DNA of 25,017 bases from a virus (IMGVR_UViG_3300042541_001269:1-25017); one strand, 5' to 3'; shown: positions 1 through 7,691, numbered from the stretch's first letter. Program-made: numbers and translations. The notes: a model not told the origin generated them from the sequence alone.

Positions 1-241
1 TAGTCTTTTCTTGATTATAGCCATATGCGTCCTCGTATTCTTTGGCAAGCATCACAAAAGCATCAATGATGTTTTGCGGCCCATACCCACACCCCATTGC
101 AAATTGAAAGAACTGCCTAGTCAAGCCCGTAGCATTCACTTCTTGGCATTGATGAATGATTTCTTGATAGCCAGCCGTATCGCTAGTTGTATCGCCAGAA
201 AAACGATGGGAAAAGGAATAGGAATCAACAAAAGCAGTCAT
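1..241 (-). CDS. hypothetical protein, 3' end cut by window edge
   Basis: An open frame runs from an ATG at 241 leftwards to base 1 with no stop. It gives at least 80 residues beginning MTAFVDSYSFSHRFSG and including FFQFAMGCGYGPQNIIDAF. The composition is that of a normal soluble protein rich in aromatic residues and Q/N, with no membrane segment or signal peptide. I do not recognise the family. It starts 12 bases after a terminator hairpin (253..277), so it may belong to a transcription unit separate from the fiber genes. No clear Shine-Dalgarno precedes the ATG. A plus-strand open frame covers the same bases, but its sequence looks non-coding and all neighbours are on the minus strand. Confidence 0.6.
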   Translation of the reverse strand, partial: MTAFVDSYSFSHRFSGDTTSDTAGYQEIIHQCQEVNATGLTRQFFQFAMGCGYGPQNIIDAFVMLAKEYEDAYGYNQEKT

Positions 242-252
242 GGCAGACAAAG

Positions 253-277
253 AAAAAGGCCAGCCCGCAGGCTAGCC
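253..277 (-). terminator. intrinsic terminator after the fiber/basic-protein genes
   Basis: On the minus strand GGCTAGCC (277..270) pairs over all 8 positions, one of them a G-T wobble, with GGCTGGCC (265..258) across the 4-base loop TGCG. TTTTTC follows. It lies about 20 bases after the stop of the small basic gene and just before the ATG at 241, so it most likely ends the structural transcript. No stability calculation was done. Confidence 0.75.
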
Positions 278-299
278 GAGAAGGACCATAGCGTCAAGC

Positions 300-443
300 T
301 TAGCTTTTTCCCTGTCCACGCAAAAGTTTGCGTCCATGGCTTGGCTTGCTCCTTTTACCTTGCCCTTGCAAGGTCAATTTCGGGGCGCCAGGCTTGTGCT
401 CTCGCTTAAGGGCAGCGTTTCCACCTTTTGATTTAACGGCCAT
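300..443 (-). CDS. small, highly basic phage protein (47 aa)
   Basis: Starting at the ATG at 443 the product is 47 residues, MAVKSKGGNAALKREHKPG..., ending SHGRKLLRGQGKS. It is packed with Lys, Arg and Gly and has almost no acidic residues, suggesting contact with nucleic acid or another polyanion. Similar short basic proteins ending in RGQGK are, as far as I recall, common in cyanophages, but I cannot name a function. The frame stays open upstream to a GTG at 491, which would add 16 residues (MAWTGYTDSAHLPFSF). I prefer the ATG because the added part is unlike the basic body and overlaps an inverted repeat. Neither start has a good Shine-Dalgarno. The gene is followed by a terminator. Confidence 0.5.
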   Translation of the reverse strand: MAVKSKGGNAALKREHKPGAPKLTLQGQGKRSKPSHGRKLLRGQGKS

Positions 444-476
444 GAAAGAAAATGGGAGATGAGCGGAATCAGTGTA

Positions 477-510
477 GCCTGTCCACGCCACTCTTGCGAC
501 ATGGACAGGC
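477..510. repeat. perfect 9-bp inverted repeat (hairpin)
   Basis: gcctgtcca (477..485) and tggacaggc (502..510) are exact inverted copies around a 16-base loop. The element lies between the stop of the 72-residue gene (533) and the small basic gene. On the minus strand no T-run follows, so it is not a textbook terminator in the direction of transcription. On the plus strand it is followed by TTTAGTT, only a weak tract. It could be an RNA processing or stability hairpin or a protein-binding operator; nothing in the sequence decides this. Confidence 0.6.
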
Positions 511-532
511 TTTAGTTAAGAGAACGCTCTGT

Positions 533-751
533 TCAGAGCTTGCCAGCAGCAATTGCGTCAGTCAAGGGCTTAAGGTTTTCGGTGGTCCAATAGTCCTTAG
601 CGACCATAATTTCAAGATGCTCAACATTACGGCTGATGCAATCTTGCTCCTCTTCAGTGAGAGAAGGCTTGGCCAGAAGGTTATTGATCAAATTCACGCT
701 ATCCATCGAAGCGGAATACTGACGGGCTGGATCGACGACTGAAGTAAACAT
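533..751 (-). CDS. small conserved phage protein downstream of the fiber (72 aa)
   Basis: A 72-residue acidic, helical protein (MFTSVVDPARQYSASMDSV...). It includes SLTEEEQDCISRNVEHLEIM and ends LTDAIAAGKL. Its start lies about 20 bases after the stop of the 960-residue fiber, on the same strand, so it is likely co-transcribed. It resembles small proteins I have seen next to tail fibers in cyanophages, but their function is not known to me. There are no membrane segments, and the single cysteine is not in a recognisable motif. Possible roles are fiber assembly chaperone or fiber-tip accessory; both are guesses from position. Confidence 0.6.
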   Translation of the reverse strand: MFTSVVDPARQYSASMDSVNLINNLLAKPSLTEEEQDCISRNVEHLEIMVAKDYWTTENLKPLTDAIAAGKL

Positions 752-771
752 TGGTTTAATTGATTGGTGGT

Positions 772-3654
772 TTAAGCGCCCTTGAGGGCAGTGATTTCGT
801 CCTGTAGTCCTTCAACCATTCCTGCAAGCTCTTGCACTGCATTGACAAGAACAGGCAGTAATGTACTATAACCGGCTTCAAGCCGATCGGGATTCTCTTG
901 GCTCACAAGGTTTGGAATGACAATGCCAGTTTCTTCTTGCACGGCAAGAAGCTCCTGCGCAATGAAGCCTGCGTCTTCGATGTCCACTTTGCCTCCATCG
1001 CGAGCGTCCCAAGTGAAGGATACTGGACGAAGTTTGGAGACGAAATCAAGGCCAGCACGAAGATTGGTGATTTCTTTTTTGTCTCGGACATCAGACAATG
1101 AAGTGATGGTCGTCACTTGACAGCGTAGCGTAGCAATGCCGCTATTACCAAGAGTGATTACGTTGCTTGCCGTGACAGACGCGCCTTGTGAATTGTTTCC
1201 AATAAATGAGTTGTTTGCGCCTGTCGTATTAGTGCTGCCAGCACTGGTTCCAATGGCAGTATTACTAGTGCCACTTGTCGTAGCATAAAGAGAATAAATA
1301 CCATGAGCAACGTTGTAGTTGCCAATGGTATTAGAAAAGAGAGCCTGGGTGCCGATGGCACTGTTTTCAATGCCAGTGGTATTGGAGCCAAGGGCCTGGA
1401 GTCCAGTCGCTACGTTGGAGCCGCCAGTGGTGTTGGCAGCAAGGGCTTGGTGACCAGTCGCTACGTTGTTGCTGGCAGTGGTGTTGGCAGCAAGGGCTTG
1501 GTGACCAGTCGCTACGTTGTTGCTGGCAGTGGTGTTGGCGGTAAGGGCTTGGTAGCCAGTTGCTACGTTGTTGAAGCCGGCAGTATTGGCTGCTAGAGCT
1601 AAAGCGCCAACCGCTATGTTTTGACCGCCAGTGGTATTGGCGAGAAGAGCTTGGTAACCAGTTGCTACGTTGGTGGTGCCAGTGGTATTGGCGGCAAGAG
1701 CCTGATAGCCAGTCGCTGTGTTAGCGCCACCAGTGGAATTAGCCGCTAAAGCAGAAAGTCCAATTGCTATATTTTGTCCTCCAGTGGTGTTGGCAGTAAG
1801 GGCTTGGTAGCCAGTCGCTACATTGTTGGCGCCAGTGGTATTGGCGGTCAAGGCTTGGTAGCCAGTTGCTACGTTGGCGGCGCCAGTGGTGTTGGCGGCA
1901 AGGGTTTGGTGGCCAGTTGCTACGTTGGCGCCGCCAGTGGTGTTGGCGGCAAGGGCTAAAGTGCCAGTTGCTATGTTTTGATTGCCAGTGGTGTTGGCGG
2001 CAAGGGTTTGGTGGCCAGTTGCTACGTTGCCGAAGCCAGTGGTGTTGGCGGCAAGAGCTGAAGCGCCAGTTGCTACGTTGTTAGCGCCAGTGGTGTTGGC
2101 GGCAAGAGCGCTGCGACCAACGGCAGTGTTGTTACTGGCAGTGGTATTAACGGCGAGGGCTCCAGCACCATAGGCAGTATTATCATTACCAGTGGTATTG
2201 GTGGCAAGGGCAGTGAGACCGTAAGCAGCATTCTGACTGCCTGTAGTGTTGGCGCTGAGGGCACTAAGGCCAACGGCAGTGTTGTTGCCGCCAGTGGTGT
2301 TAGCGGTGAGGGCGGCAGAACCGATGGCGGTGTTATTGCCGGCAGTAGTATTGGAAACAAGGGCGTTAGCGCCATTGGCAGTGTTGTTGGCGCCAGTGGT
2401 GTTGGCGGCGAGGGCGCTGCGGCCAACGGCAGTGTTGGCAGTGCCAGTGGTATTGGCGGCGAGGGCTCCGTTACCAACGGCAATATTGCTAACGATTGCT
2501 CCCGCACCACGCCCCACCGTAGCGCCATAAACAGTCAAGTCCCCCGTAGAAATTGTCACGGCTCCAGCAGCGCTAACCGTCATACGTGCGACGCCGCTAG
2601 TAGACACGCCCACGGAATTAGCCGAAGGCAAATAAATGCCATTAGCAGGAACAGTAGCGCTGCTAGGAATCAGCGCAGCAGCAGTGCTATTGCCAGTAGT
2701 AATAACATTTTGACTGCCAAAATCTGGGCTAATTTTAGTGCCAACAATAGCAGCGGCGCTATTAACATCTGCATTGACAATACTGTCATTAACAATGTTG
2801 ACCGATGCCACGGTAACGGCACTAGGAAGTGCTCCGTTTGCAAGCTTAGACAGATCAATGGCGGCAGAAGCGTTAATATCAGCATTGACGATGACGCCAG
2901 TTGCAATGGACGTGGCATTCCCGACTGAAGTGATGTCGCCAGTTAAGTTGGCATTGGTGGTAACAGTGGATGCATTGCCGGCTAATGCAGCCGTGATTGT
3001 TCCAGCAGAAAAATTGCCACTTCCATCACGAGCAACAATCGCCGAAGCTGTATTAGCACTAGCAGCAGTAGTGGCACTATTGCTTACTTTTCCTGCTGTC
3101 GCAATAGTCGCAAGTTTTGCGTCAGTAATGGTTCCGTCAGCAACCATCGTGTTAGTGATGCTGCCAGTATCACCAGTGGTAACAACCGTACCAGTAACGT
3201 CAGGTAGCGTAATAATCTTATCCGACGCCACTGAAGCCGTGGCTCGCAAAGCAATATAGTTAGTGCCATTAGCCGTGGTTTCACGAAATTGCACTTGCTG
3301 CTGATTGTCCATCACCAGCGCACCCGTCATCACGTCGCCAGTGACATTGACAAACTCACCGTCTTGAGTGCGCCATGCCGTACCGTCCCAAACCTTGAAG
3401 ACATAACGGCTACTAGCAGTATCAAGCCATTGCTCGCCTTTGCTATTGCCTGCCTGTCCGCCGCTTGCAGGACTTACGTTTGGTGCCGTAGCTCCAACGT
3501 GAACAGGGCCAACTTTTACTAAGTCGCCATTACTGTCTTTAACAAATAGCCCAGGACTAGCAAGATTAGAATTAACGGCAAGTTGCCCGTCAGCCATTCC
3601 ACTAGGAACAGGACGCTTATTGGCAGTAGATGAACGCAGATGCTGGAGAGCCAT
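772..3654 (-). CDS. long tail fiber with 17-residue repeats and C-terminal S74 autocleaving chaperone
   Basis: A 960-residue adhesion fiber. Residues 1-95 carry the attachment module also found in the 229-residue protein (HLRS, KRP, ADGQLAVN, VKVGPVHVG), ending in a W-G motif (GEQWLD...VWDGTAWR). A linker rich in TGTVVTTGDTGSI and NADINASAAIDLSKLANGAL-type segments follows. Residues 390-814 are about 25 copies of a 17-residue repeat of the pattern NxAxGxxALxANTTGxx, likely a trimeric beta shaft. From Ser854 the protein matches the S74 intramolecular chaperone: SDVRDKKEI supplies the Ser and the Lys five residues on, then LRPVSFTWD and DAGFIAQELL. In this family the chaperone helps the fiber trimerise and then cuts itself off just before the Ser, which would leave a mature fiber of about 853 residues. 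ATG at 3654. Confidence 0.9.
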   Translation of the reverse strand: MALQHLRSSTANKRPVPSGMADGQLAVNSNLASPGLFVKDSNGDLVKVGPVHVGATAPNVSPASGGQAGNSKGEQWLDTASSRYVFKVWDGTAWRTQDGEFVNVTGDVMTGALVMDNQQQVQFRETTANGTNYIALRATASVASDKIITLPDVTGTVVTTGDTGSITNTMVADGTITDAKLATIATAGKVSNSATTAASANTASAIVARDGSGNFSAGTITAALAGNASTVTTNANLTGDITSVGNATSIATGVIVNADINASAAIDLSKLANGALPSAVTVASVNIVNDSIVNADVNSAAAIVGTKISPDFGSQNVITTGNSTAAALIPSSATVPANGIYLPSANSVGVSTSGVARMTVSAAGAVTISTGDLTVYGATVGRGAGAIVSNIAVGNGALAANTTGTANTAVGRSALAANTTGANNTANGANALVSNTTAGNNTAIGSAALTANTTGGNNTAVGLSALSANTTGSQNAAYGLTALATNTTGNDNTAYGAGALAVNTTASNNTAVGRSALAANTTGANNVATGASALAANTTGFGNVATGHQTLAANTTGNQNIATGTLALAANTTGGANVATGHQTLAANTTGAANVATGYQALTANTTGANNVATGYQALTANTTGGQNIAIGLSALAANSTGGANTATGYQALAANTTGTTNVATGYQALLANTTGGQNIAVGALALAANTAGFNNVATGYQALTANTTASNNVATGHQALAANTTASNNVATGHQALAANTTGGSNVATGLQALGSNTTGIENSAIGTQALFSNTIGNYNVAHGIYSLYATTSGTSNTAIGTSAGSTNTTGANNSFIGNNSQGASVTASNVITLGNSGIATLRCQVTTITSLSDVRDKKEITNLRAGLDFVSKLRPVSFTWDARDGGKVDIEDAGFIAQELLAVQEETGIVIPNLVSQENPDRLEAGYSTLLPVLVNAVQELAGMVEGLQDEITALKGA
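1213..2487 (-). repeat. 51-bp in-frame tandem repeat array in the fiber gene
   Basis: Twenty-five units of 51 bp encode the 17-residue fiber repeat; a degenerate 26th unit (NSFIGNNSQG) follows. Units vary mainly at codons 2, 4, 6-7 and 16-17, and the NTTG core is nearly constant. Units 1430..1480 and 1481..1531 are identical at all 51 bases, pointing to very recent duplication or gene conversion. The array is inside the coding region and never breaks frame. Confidence 0.95.
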
Positions 3655-3695
3655 TCCTTAACACCCAAAAATGGGCCGGAGATTATCCTCTTAGT

Positions 3696-3908
3696 CTAAT
3701 AGCTGCCGTCGTTTATGGTTAACGTGCTAATGTTCCAAGTATTAACCCATGACGCATCATAATCAACGCTACTATTCTTAATCAACACTTGATTTACAGT
3801 GCCTCCAGAACTAGGAAAGCTAGATCCCATGGCTCCTTGCGTGCCAGGCACTGCAAGAACAATTTGCGTTTCTTCATTATTTGAAACGTTAATCTGGACT
3901 TCTGGCAT
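3696..3908 (-). CDS. small fiber-associated protein (70 aa)
   Basis: A 70-residue protein, MPEVQINVSNNEETQIVLAV, then a short collagen-like stretch (PGTQGAMG), then GGTVNQVLIKNSSVDYDASW and a C-terminus INDGSY. The GGT-x-x-QVLxK...DYxxxW pattern is a common tail-fiber element. The ATG at 3908 has AGGA nine bases upstream and follows the 209-residue gene by three bases, so the two are probably translationally coupled. It resembles the 57-residue gene at 5360..5533. It is likely a virion tip or fiber accessory rather than an enzyme. Confidence 0.7.
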   Translation of the reverse strand: MPEVQINVSNNEETQIVLAVPGTQGAMGSSFPSSGGTVNQVLIKNSSVDYDASWVNTWNISTLTINDGSY

Positions 3909-3911
3909 TGG

Positions 3912-4541
3912 TCAGTTCCTGGAGTAAGTACGTTGTACGGTCGCTATGCCAGAAAGCCAATAGTAGCGTTCCCCTGGGCCGTTTGTTAAGCTTACATCAT
4001 AATTGTAACGGCCAGCTTCAATCCCAGACGAAACGGCTGGAGGCATAGTCACTAAAAACTCTCCATTCACTGCATCAGTAATTGAACAGTTAAAAGTGGC
4101 AACTTGCACATCTTGGATGATGCCCCTAACATCAGCATCAACTGTATAGCCTGTTAAGTTGACTGGCTTTGCAGCATAAAATACGCCTTCCCCATTGCTT
4201 TGAATTTGAACGGCGGTACCGCCAGAAGTGGTGGCAACATAAAATGCATTATTCGTCAAACCACTACTAAGAACAAAATAAATTGAATTCAAGCTTAGCC
4301 CACAAGGCACTTTTACTCCCGATATGGTTACAACGCCTGTAGCACCACTGGCCGTAAGGTCTTCTGCTGTAAAGACAACTTTGGTTCCATTCGTCAGTCC
4401 ATGGCATGGCGCCGTAAACAAAGCATAACCACCACTTACCGTAACACCACTCAATACTTGCCGTTGCTCAGTTGCCCGCAGTACTGCCTTCCATGTGGCA
4501 TTTTGCAAAATAGTTGTATCGTATATGGCGGGATAAATCAT
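3912..4541 (-). CDS. BppU-like baseplate/tail accessory protein with an inserted domain (209 aa)
   Basis: The ends of this 209-residue protein together look like the beta-sandwich domain at the N-terminus of BppU-type baseplate proteins. Residues 8-25 (DTTILQNATWKAVLRAT) and 126-209 (VNLTGYTVDADVRG, ITDAVNGEF, then IEAGRYNYDVSLT) would form one domain. Between them, about residues 32-122 (bases 4176..4448), sits a second module with HGLTNGTKVVF and LSLNSIYFVLSSGL...NAFYVATTSGG, a pattern I know as a separate phage tail module. The function would be linking receptor-binding parts to the tail tip. ATG at 4541; the 3' end is coupled to the 70-residue gene. Assignment is from pattern only. Confidence 0.6.
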   Translation of the reverse strand: MIYPAIYDTTILQNATWKAVLRATEQRQVLSGVTVSGGYALFTAPCHGLTNGTKVVFTAEDLTASGATGVVTISGVKVPCGLSLNSIYFVLSSGLTNNAFYVATTSGGTAVQIQSNGEGVFYAAKPVNLTGYTVDADVRGIIQDVQVATFNCSITDAVNGEFLVTMPPAVSSGIEAGRYNYDVSLTNGPGERYYWLSGIATVQRTYSRN

Positions 4542-4618
4542 CGCCTAATCACAACGCTTTCTTTTATTGTAGCTCAAGGTATCACACAAGGAGGCTTTCA
4601 TAATACGCTTACAATGGC

Positions 4619-5308
4619 TCAAAAGCTTCCGTCATCAAGGTCAGAAAGAAGAGCTATGGTGCCGGTTAAGTTTGGCAATGTAATCGTACGGTCAATAGTT
4701 GGATCCACTACTGCCAGTGTGGTTTCAAAGCCATTGTCAGTGGCGCCTTCGAAGACCAAGGAACCATTATTTCCAATTTCTAGCACTCCTGAAATTGTTC
4801 CGCCAGTTCTTGGCAGAGCATTACTAGCTAAGTCATAAGCCGTTTTGACGGCAGTAGCAGAAGCAATGGTGGTGGAGCTAGTTGTGGAAGTAGAGTCGCT
4901 AACTTTGCTTTGTAAGCCAGAAGGTGTAACAGCACGAATACTATCAGTGCCAGACTGTGTTTCAGCGCCAGTGGCTAGTGCTAGAAGGCCAGCGTTTGCA
5001 GTGGTTCCTGAAGGAGTGAGATTGACAAATGAGCTGCCCGTGTAATAATGAATGCCATGAATGGTGGTACTATTATTCACCCATAGTTCACCCAAGCTAT
5101 TTCCAGAACTTCCAGCCGGAGTCACATTGGGAGCTGCTGCGCCAACATGAACGGGCCCAACCTTGACGACTGCCCCATCGCTGGCCTTCAGGAACACCCC
5201 TGGCGTAGACGAGGCAGTGTTAAGCGCTAGTTGACCATCAGCCAAGCTGGCTTCACTGGGGCGCTTGCTGGTGATGGCAGAGCGAAGATGTCTAAGAGTG
5301 GCAGCCAT
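4619..5308 (-). CDS. short tail fiber, paralogue of the 960-residue fiber N-terminus (229 aa)
   Basis: Residues 1-90 match the attachment module of the long fiber almost motif by motif: LRHLRSAITSKRP, LADGQLALN, VKVGPVHVGA, then a weak W-G motif (GELWVNN...YYTGSSF). A middle part (ALATGAETQSGTDSIRAVTP) is typical of fiber repeats. The last about 60 residues again match the long fiber (TITLPNLTGT against IITLPDVTGT), but here the protein simply stops at LSDLDDGSF. It therefore looks like a shortened copy without shaft repeats or S74 domain. ATG at 5308; no good Shine-Dalgarno. It probably sits on the same attachment site as the long fiber. Confidence 0.75.
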   Translation of the reverse strand: MAATLRHLRSAITSKRPSEASLADGQLALNTASSTPGVFLKASDGAVVKVGPVHVGAAAPNVTPAGSSGNSLGELWVNNSTTIHGIHYYTGSSFVNLTPSGTTANAGLLALATGAETQSGTDSIRAVTPSGLQSKVSDSTSTTSSTTIASATAVKTAYDLASNALPRTGGTISGVLEIGNNGSLVFEGATDNGFETTLAVVDPTIDRTITLPNLTGTIALLSDLDDGSF

Positions 5309-5359
5309 GGCAATGAGTGGTGAGTAATAAAGGCGGCCTTAATTGCTGCATTCTAAATC

Positions 5360-5533
5360 TTAAACGTACTCACCTTCGTCTATTACTGCATTAGTAGAAT
5401 TTAGTACGTGGTCGATATTGTCCCATCCAGTGTAATAAAAAGCTTTTGAGGTTTTGATTAGCACCTGTCCTTCGCTGCCGTAGGGAGGAACCTCCTTTCC
5501 TGCATATACAAAGCTTGACAATTGATAAGTCAT
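5360..5533 (-). CDS. short fiber-accessory protein (57 aa)
   Basis: An ATG at 5533 opens a 57-residue frame ending at TAA 5362..5360: MTYQLSSFVYAGKEVPPYGS, then EGQVLIKTSKAFYYTGWDN, ending VIDEGEYV. It fills the gap between the 712- and 229-residue fiber genes, on the same strand. QVLIK.S....Y..W matches QVLIKNSSVDYDASW of the 70-residue protein, and both end in an acidic-Gly-aromatic tail. That shared pattern is the main reason to call it a real gene. A weak GAGA lies about 10 bases before the ATG. It is probably a small virion or fiber-tip component. Confidence 0.6.
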   Translation of the reverse strand: MTYQLSSFVYAGKEVPPYGSEGQVLIKTSKAFYYTGWDNIDHVLNSTNAVIDEGEYV

Positions 5534-5552
5534 TTATTAATTCTCTTTGTTT

Positions 5553-7691
5553 CTAGAACGATCCATCATCGACAACGCCAACGGTCATAATGCCAGTGCC
5601 TGATGCCACCAAAATTTGAGAGGATGCTCTCACGATGCCAGCAGTGGTTGCATTGGCAATTTGCACTTTTGCCCATACACTTTCATTGTAATCTTCTTGC
5701 GATGCAATACTAGGACTAGGCGGCACTAAAGACCCGCCTGCCACTAAGACATCTTCGTCGCTGACACCACCAACTGCACTGTAAAGATTGACCTTAGTCC
5801 AAGATGCGCCAGCGCCTTCTGATAGCACCCAGTTGCCAATGGCAAGGCTTTCCGTAGGGGCGGGAGCTGTACCAGTGCCTGCCGTTGTAACAACTAAATA
5901 TACGCCGTTGTTGCTCGTATTGGGAGGAGACAGCGGCTGTCCAACAGTCAGCCCGGCTTCAATGCCATAAATATTGGTGCTTTCAACAACATTCCCCGAT
6001 GCGCTATAAGTGCCACCAAAACGCAAGTTAATCTGCGTGGGACTGCCGTAGCCAAGGTTTAGCCAATAACCATTAGGAACGGGAGAGACTTCTCCCACCC
6101 AAATATAAGCAGCACGATCATTAGGGTTGATCCACCACTGTCCAGCAAATTCAGGAACTGGCGAGCTTTCGCTAACTTGCGCAATGCCATAATCAGCCAG
6201 TTGCGAAGCCGTTACGCTATTTTCAGCCAAGAAAGCGCTTGAGAATGATCCGCTAGTAATTTTGCTTGCATCTAGGCCAGGAATGTCTGCGGCCAGTAAT
6301 GTGGGTTGAGCTGAGACGATGTGTCCTTGAGCGTCAATAGTAACAGCGCCTGCGTAAACGCCACCAATGGCAGTATTGCTGTGATTGAGCGTGCCAGTGC
6401 CATCAACCGCTAAGCCAGTGCCAGGAGCCACGGCGCCAATGTTTAGTGCAGTGGCAATGGGCAGATCAGTGGATTGCAGCGCCCTGAAAGCAGGAGCAGT
6501 TGCCACTCCAGACGATGGCCCAGCAAAAACAGTTGCAGCCGTTTGGTTTTCTAAAGTGGTCGTAACAACTGCTGAATAACTATCAGGATATGTAACATCA
6601 AAAGCGATGGGGGTGGAATCAACAAAGCTAATATCACTAATTGCCGCTTGACGTTCCCATGAATCACCATCCCATACATAAACGAACTTAGTAGTAGCGT
6701 CTAGATATAGTTGACCAACAAAGCTTCCGCTCCCGCTGGGTGCCCCTGCCGAAACAATAGAAGATGAATTGTCTGCGAGTTTGGTTGCAGTAACTGCATC
6801 GTCAGCAATCTTGGCAGAAGTAACAGCAAGTCCTGAAATAGCGGCAGAATTTACGCTTTCTGCTCCATAGTTAACTGCAGTCAGTGACCCACTGGCAACA
6901 GTAGCTCCAGATACTGCGCCAACATTAATGTCTCCAGCTTCAACAATTGCTTTCGTGGCAAGAGCGCCAAGTCCTAAAACTGTTCTAGCGTCTGCGCTGC
7001 TATTGCCGCTTGCAAGGAACCCTCTCGCATAAGCAGGCAATGGGGAAGTGTCATAAGTGTCCACTCCTGTTAAGTAGAGAATCTTGTCCGCAGAAGTGGT
7101 TAGACCAGCAATAGAAGCGAGTCCTGTATCGTACGCTTGTACGTCCGTGCCAATGGCAAGACCAAGGTTTGTGCGGGCATCACTAGCAGAAGACGCCCCT
7201 GTGCCCCCATCGACAACGGCCAGATCAATGATGTTCGAAATGGTGCCGCCTGAAATGACCACACTGCCTGCGTCCTGTGCAGCCAATGTCCCAAGTGCAG
7301 GAAGGCCAGTCAAGCTCTGGTAGGTGCCACTGGTGGCCACTGGAGCCAATCCCGCAACGCTGTTAGCAGTGATGGCTACGGCTATGCCAGACGCTGCAGT
7401 GACCAGTCCTTGGCCGTTTACAGTGAACTGAGCAACAGTGCTGGCATTTCCATAAGTGCCTGCGACAACACCAGTGCTGTCAAGAGCAGTGGCGCCAAGC
7501 TTGGTGGTCGAACTTTGGTTTAACTTTGCAAGATCAATGGAGCTGGAAGCAATACCAGCAATGCCAATGCTTAATAAATCACCAACGGCAATTTTCTTTG
7601 TATCACCAGCACTTAAATCGACAATAGGCAGTTCATCAAGTTGAGACAAGTCAACTGATAAGGCATCAAGCTCAGAAATGCGAACAGCCAT
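5553..7691 (-). CDS. tail fiber protein (712 aa)
   Basis: A 712-residue, low-Cys, Ala/Ser/Thr/Gly-rich fiber. Residues 1-40 (MAVRISELDALSVDLSQLDE, LPIVDLSAGDTKKIAVGDLL) are a known phage fiber N-terminus for tail attachment. GGTGASSASDARTNLGL near residue 167 is the classic fiber repeat of side tail fibers. Two W-G modules occur near residues 333 (GQLYLD...VYVWDGDSW) and 522 (GQWWINPND..AYIW); these small domains often end or cap fiber sections. The C-terminus is TVGVVDDGSF. No S74 or enzymatic depolymerase motif is visible. The ATG at 7691 starts two bases after the stop of the upstream gene, with GAGG about 10 bases before it. Confidence 0.85.
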   Translation of the reverse strand: MAVRISELDALSVDLSQLDELPIVDLSAGDTKKIAVGDLLSIGIAGIASSSIDLAKLNQSSTTKLGATALDSTGVVAGTYGNASTVAQFTVNGQGLVTAASGIAVAITANSVAGLAPVATSGTYQSLTGLPALGTLAAQDAGSVVISGGTISNIIDLAVVDGGTGASSASDARTNLGLAIGTDVQAYDTGLASIAGLTTSADKILYLTGVDTYDTSPLPAYARGFLASGNSSADARTVLGLGALATKAIVEAGDINVGAVSGATVASGSLTAVNYGAESVNSAAISGLAVTSAKIADDAVTATKLADNSSSIVSAGAPSGSGSFVGQLYLDATTKFVYVWDGDSWERQAAISDISFVDSTPIAFDVTYPDSYSAVVTTTLENQTAATVFAGPSSGVATAPAFRALQSTDLPIATALNIGAVAPGTGLAVDGTGTLNHSNTAIGGVYAGAVTIDAQGHIVSAQPTLLAADIPGLDASKITSGSFSSAFLAENSVTASQLADYGIAQVSESSPVPEFAGQWWINPNDRAAYIWVGEVSPVPNGYWLNLGYGSPTQINLRFGGTYSASGNVVESTNIYGIEAGLTVGQPLSPPNTSNNGVYLVVTTAGTGTAPAPTESLAIGNWVLSEGAGASWTKVNLYSAVGGVSDEDVLVAGGSLVPPSPSIASQEDYNESVWAKVQIANATTAGIVRASSQILVASGTGIMTVGVVDDGSF

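Noticed and set aside
11-409. Plus-strand open frame at the left end
   Set aside because: It runs across the partial minus-strand gene, a terminator and the basic gene; its product has no protein-like pattern and all other genes are on the minus strand.
1165-2487. Regular repeats as a possible CRISPR array
   Set aside because: The 51-bp units are continuous, in frame, variable at fixed codon positions, and have no spacers between constant repeats.
1303-2530. Several plus- and minus-strand open frames within the repeat array
   Set aside because: They arise because the repeat is a multiple of three and lacks stops in other frames; their products are simple low-complexity repeats.
4542-4618. 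An 18-codon open frame before the 209-residue gene
   Set aside because: Too short and without any recognisable pattern; it may just be chance, though it ends close to the next ATG.
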